Assembly: GCF_003335085.1 (NCBI RefSeq)
Contig: NZ_QPEJ01000018.1
Location: 744,001-808,000 of the forward strand
Origin: Polaribacter sp. WD7
GTDB lineage: Bacteria > Bacteroidota > Bacteroidia > Flavobacteriales > Flavobacteriaceae
Direction: 5' to 3'
Length of the DNA stretch: 64,000 bases
Positions within the stretch are counted from its first letter, which is position 1; each line of letters begins with the position of its first letter. The translations under genes were made by a program, and so were the position numbers. This document shows, in pieces, positions 62,042-64,000 of the stretch. The notes beneath the pieces are model-generated. The model worked only from the letters and a program-made list of their open reading frames with translations, ran no database searches and had not been told where the DNA came from.

Positions 62042-62212
62042 ATGACAAAAAAGAAAAACAATTTAATTCTAATAATTCCAGCATTTTTATTGATGGGAAC
62101 TGCTGTAGGAATTCAAACAAAAGATCTTTTTAAACAAACGATTATTGGTTTGATTGTGGGAGTTATTGTGTACTTTTTTTTGAGATACAGAAATAAGAAA
62201 CTAAACAATTAA
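62042..62212 (+). CDS. 56-aa membrane protein within the trp operon
   Basis: A short ORF, ATG 62042 to TAA 62212, starting 2 nt after trpD and so very likely translated. The 56-residue product has a Lys-rich N-terminus (MTKKKNN), two hydrophobic helices (about 8-24 and 33-48) and a basic tail (RYRNKKLNN). I do not recognise a family. It could be a small inner-membrane protein with no link to tryptophan, carried in the operon. It is too short for standard ORF cut-offs and could be missed. Confidence 0.65.
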   Translation: MTKKKNNLILIIPAFLLMGTAVGIQTKDLFKQTIIGLIVGVIVYFFLRYRNKKLNN

Positions 62213-62220
62213 GAATTAAT

Positions 62221-62298
62221 GTCATTTTGAGCAAAATGGAATGAAGTCGAAAAATTTCACGTTAATGCTTTGAGATTTCTCCATAAAGTCGAAATGAC
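62221..62298. repeat. REP-like imperfect palindrome, copy 1
   Basis: A 78-nt element with ends GTCATTTTGA and TCGAAATGAC, which are near reverse complements, and internal GAGATTTCTCCATAAAG. It fills the gap between the 56-aa ORF and trpC. It aligns along its length with copy 2 at 63781-63860. Confidence 0.7.
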
Positions 62299-62312
62299 AA
62301 ATTAGAATAGAA

Positions 62313-63101
62313 ATGACTATACTTGATAAAATAATCGCATTTAAAAAGAAGGAAATTGCCAAAATAAAAGCAGAAGTTCCTGTTAAGAAATTGGTAGAAA
62401 GTCCAAGTTTTAAAAGAAGCCCTTTTTCTTTAAAAAAAGCCTTGTTAGAAGTAGGGTCAACAGGAATTATAGCAGAATTTAAGCGTCAATCTCCATCAAA
62501 AGGAATTATCAACGATAAAGCAACTATTACCGATGTTACTAATGGATATTTAGATGCAAATGTTGCTGCACAGTCTATTTTAACTGATACTTCTTTTTTT
62601 GGAGGAACTATGGCAGATTTGATGGAAGCGAGAGTTATCAATCAACAAAAACCAATTTTAAGAAAAGATTTTGTAGTAGATGGTTTTCAAATTGTTGAAG
62701 CGAAAGCTATTGGTGCAGATGTAATTTTATTAATTGCGTCTTGTTTAACATCAACAGAGTTAAAAAACTACGGAAACTTAGCAACAGATTTAGGGTTAAG
62801 TGTTTTGTATGAGGTACATACCCAAGAAGATTTAGATAAGATTAATGATTTAGATAACAAAATCATCGGAATTAACAATAGAAATTTAAAAACGTTTGAG
62901 GTTGATTTAGAGCATTCTATAAAATTGGCAGATCAAATTCCGGATACATCTATTAAAGTTTCTGAAAGCGGAATTTCTGACCCAAAAATAATTACGGGTC
63001 TAAAAGAATTTGGTTTTCAAGGATTTTTAATCGGAGAAAATTTTATGAAAGAAGAAAACCCAGGAGAAGCTTGTCAAGACTTTATCAATCAAATTAGATA
63101 G
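62313..63101 (+). CDS. trpC: Indole-3-glycerol phosphate synthase
   Basis: A 262-residue TIM-barrel enzyme closing the indole ring from CdRP. Motifs are in order: IIAEFKRQSPSKG (catalytic Lys), SILTDTSFFGG, LRKDFVVDGFQIVEA, ADVILLIASCL, LYEVHTQEDL, GINNRNLKTFEVDL and SESGI. It is a free-standing TrpC, not fused to TrpF. TrpF starts 1 nt after its stop. Confidence 0.97.
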   Translation: MTILDKIIAFKKKEIAKIKAEVPVKKLVESPSFKRSPFSLKKALLEVGSTGIIAEFKRQSPSKGIINDKATITDVTNGYLDANVAAQSILTDTSFFGGTMADLMEARVINQQKPILRKDFVVDGFQIVEAKAIGADVILLIASCLTSTELKNYGNLATDLGLSVLYEVHTQEDLDKINDLDNKIIGINNRNLKTFEVDLEHSIKLADQIPDTSIKVSESGISDPKIITGLKEFGFQGFLIGENFMKEENPGEACQDFINQIR

Positions 63102-63102
63102 A

Positions 63103-63804
63103 ATGAAACTAAAAGTTTGTGGAATGAAATACATAGAAAATATGCAACAAGTAGCTGCATTAGAGCCTGATTATTTGGGTTTTATTTTCTATGAAAAATC
63201 CAAAAGAAATTTTGAAGGAATTATTCCTGATCTCCCTGAAGGTATCAAGAAAGTTGGTGTTTTTGTTAATGAAATTCCAGAGATTTTAGTTTCTATTGTA
63301 GAAGAATATCAGTTAGATGCTATACAATTGCATGGTGATGAATCTGTGGAGTATATTAATTCTATAAGAGCAAAATTAGAGTTTAGTAGAACGTCATTTA
63401 TAGAACAAAATAAAGGTAGAAAAAAGGTAAAGAAACCAAAATCGTATCAGAATTTAGAAATTATAAAAGTTTTTGGAATCAAAGATGAATTTAATTTTGA
63501 GATTTTAAAGCCCTATGTAAATGTTGTGGATTATTTTTTATTTGATACAAAGGGAAAAGAAAGAGGAGGTAATGGTGTTAAGTTTGATTGGTCTGTTTTA
63601 GAAAAATATCCTTTAGATATACCTTTCTTTTTAAGTGGTGGCATTGGTTTGGATGATGTAGAACAAATCCAAATAGTAACAAAAGCCAATTTACCAATTT
63701 ACGCATTAGATGTAAATAGTAAATTTGAAACCGAACCAGGAAAAAAGAAAATACAAGAATTAAAACAGTTTAAAGAAGTTATCATTTCTAGCGAAAAGAA
63801 GTGA
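63103..63804 (+). CDS. trpF: Phosphoribosylanthranilate isomerase
   Basis: A 233-residue TIM-barrel enzyme isomerising PRA to CdRP. Catalytic C7 is in KVCGMK. LGFIFYEKSKR, GVFVNE, AIQLHGDES, FLFDTKG with the catalytic Asp, GGNGVKFDW, FLSGGIG and ALDVNSKFETEPGKK follow. It is about 20-25 residues longer than usual because of a Lys-rich insert (FSRTSFIEQNKGRKKVKKPK region) between the third and fourth strands. Its last eight codons (VIISSEKK) lie inside a REP-like element. Confidence 0.95.
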   Translation: MKLKVCGMKYIENMQQVAALEPDYLGFIFYEKSKRNFEGIIPDLPEGIKKVGVFVNEIPEILVSIVEEYQLDAIQLHGDESVEYINSIRAKLEFSRTSFIEQNKGRKKVKKPKSYQNLEIIKVFGIKDEFNFEILKPYVNVVDYFLFDTKGKERGGNGVKFDWSVLEKYPLDIPFFLSGGIGLDDVEQIQIVTKANLPIYALDVNSKFETEPGKKKIQELKQFKEVIISSEKK

Positions 63805-63860
63805 AATCGAAAAGTCTCTTGTTAGATAACTTTTAGATTTCTCTATAAAGTAGAAATGAC
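63781..63860. repeat. REP-like imperfect palindrome, copy 2
   Basis: An 80-nt relative of copy 1, sharing the CATTT left end, GAAGTGAAATCGAAAA, and the right half AGATTTCTCTATAAAG...GAAATGAC. The left 24 nt encode the trpF C-terminus and stop; the rest fills most of the trpF-trpB gap. Confidence 0.7.
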
Positions 63861-63883
63861 AAACGAACGAATATTTTAAAATT

Positions 63884-64000
63884 ATGAAATCAAAATTTCA
63901 ACCCGATAAGAATGGATATTTTGGACAATTTGGAGGAGCATTTATTCCAGAATTACTATATCCTAACGTAAAAGAGTTAGAAGATAACTATATTCAGATT
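63884..64000 (+). CDS. trpB: Tryptophan synthase beta chain, N-terminal part
   Basis: The first 39 codons of trpB, cut by the window end: MKSKFQPDKNGYFGQFGGAF followed by IPELLYPNVKELEDNY, matching the conserved GYFGxFGGxFxPE opening of TrpB. The PLP lysine and other sites lie outside. It continues the operon order E-G-D-C-F-B; trpA presumably follows. Confidence 0.95.
   Translation, partial: MKSKFQPDKNGYFGQFGGAFIPELLYPNVKELEDNYIQI

Noticed and set aside
61686-62120. 144-aa open frame on the minus strand
   Set aside because: It is antisense to trpD and the 56-aa ORF, with no motif or start context.

Overview
The window is chromosomal DNA of a marine-type member of the Flavobacteriaceae (Bacteroidota), close in character to Polaribacter or Tenacibaculum. 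This is an inference from four things: very low GC content; promoters of the Bacteroidota form TTG-N19/20-TAnnTTTG; type IX secretion (T9SS) proteins (a PorP/SprF homologue, a PorG-like protein, a GH9 enzyme with a C-terminal sorting domain); and lineage-typical fusions (hypoxanthine phosphoribosyltransferase-adenylate kinase, GatB-AspRS, SecDF). The species cannot be fixed from the sequence alone. I saw no prophage, insertion sequence, CRISPR array or rRNA. It is mostly housekeeping DNA.

Layout. 1-5.7 kb: an intergenic repeat, metF, trxA, a run of three genes (AIG2-like cyclotransferase, M1 aminopeptidase lipoprotein, DUF58 protein), then tRNA-Asp. 5.8-14.3 kb: tamB-tamA and a PorP/SprF-like protein. 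14.3-22.3 kb (minus): envelope biogenesis, porG-like, uppS, bamA, two ompH/skp genes and murI, preceded by a CBS protein and nadK. 22.3-27 kb: pdxJ, an esterase-like hydrolase, a MazG-like protein, small membrane and lipoproteins, and an MFS transporter behind a short ORF and a terminator. 27-34 kb: DUF4174, two S15/CocE hydrolases, a DJ-1-like lipoprotein and an M61 peptidase. 34-42.5 kb: ygiQ, glsA, lysS, a probable small RNA, DUF456, a lipoprotein, obg and the hpt-adk fusion. 42.6-50.6 kb (minus): secDF, a SecD-P1-like unknown, mdh, DUF6588 and gyrB. 51-56.3 kb: gatC-gatA-gatB/aspS behind an Asn-rich leader peptide. 56.3-58.8 kb: a secreted GH9 enzyme. 58.8 kb to the end: trpL-trpE-G-D-(56-aa membrane protein)-C-F-B, with trpB cut by the window edge.

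The most interesting system is the gat operon. A 15-codon leader with ten Asn codons (51102-51149) is followed by mutually exclusive hairpins, the last a terminator. This is the architecture of ribosome-mediated attenuation. The downstream genes make Asn-tRNA by transamidation, and the aspartyl-tRNA synthetase is fused to GatB and carries the His typical of non-discriminating enzymes. The layout suggests direct feedback by charged Asn-tRNA on a covalently linked transamidosome. The trp operon carries the analogous Trp-Trp-Trp leader, and a third leader-like ORF plus terminator precedes the MFS transporter. All three follow the same plan: TAnnTTTG promoter, very short 5' UTR, mini-ORF, intrinsic terminator, structural gene.
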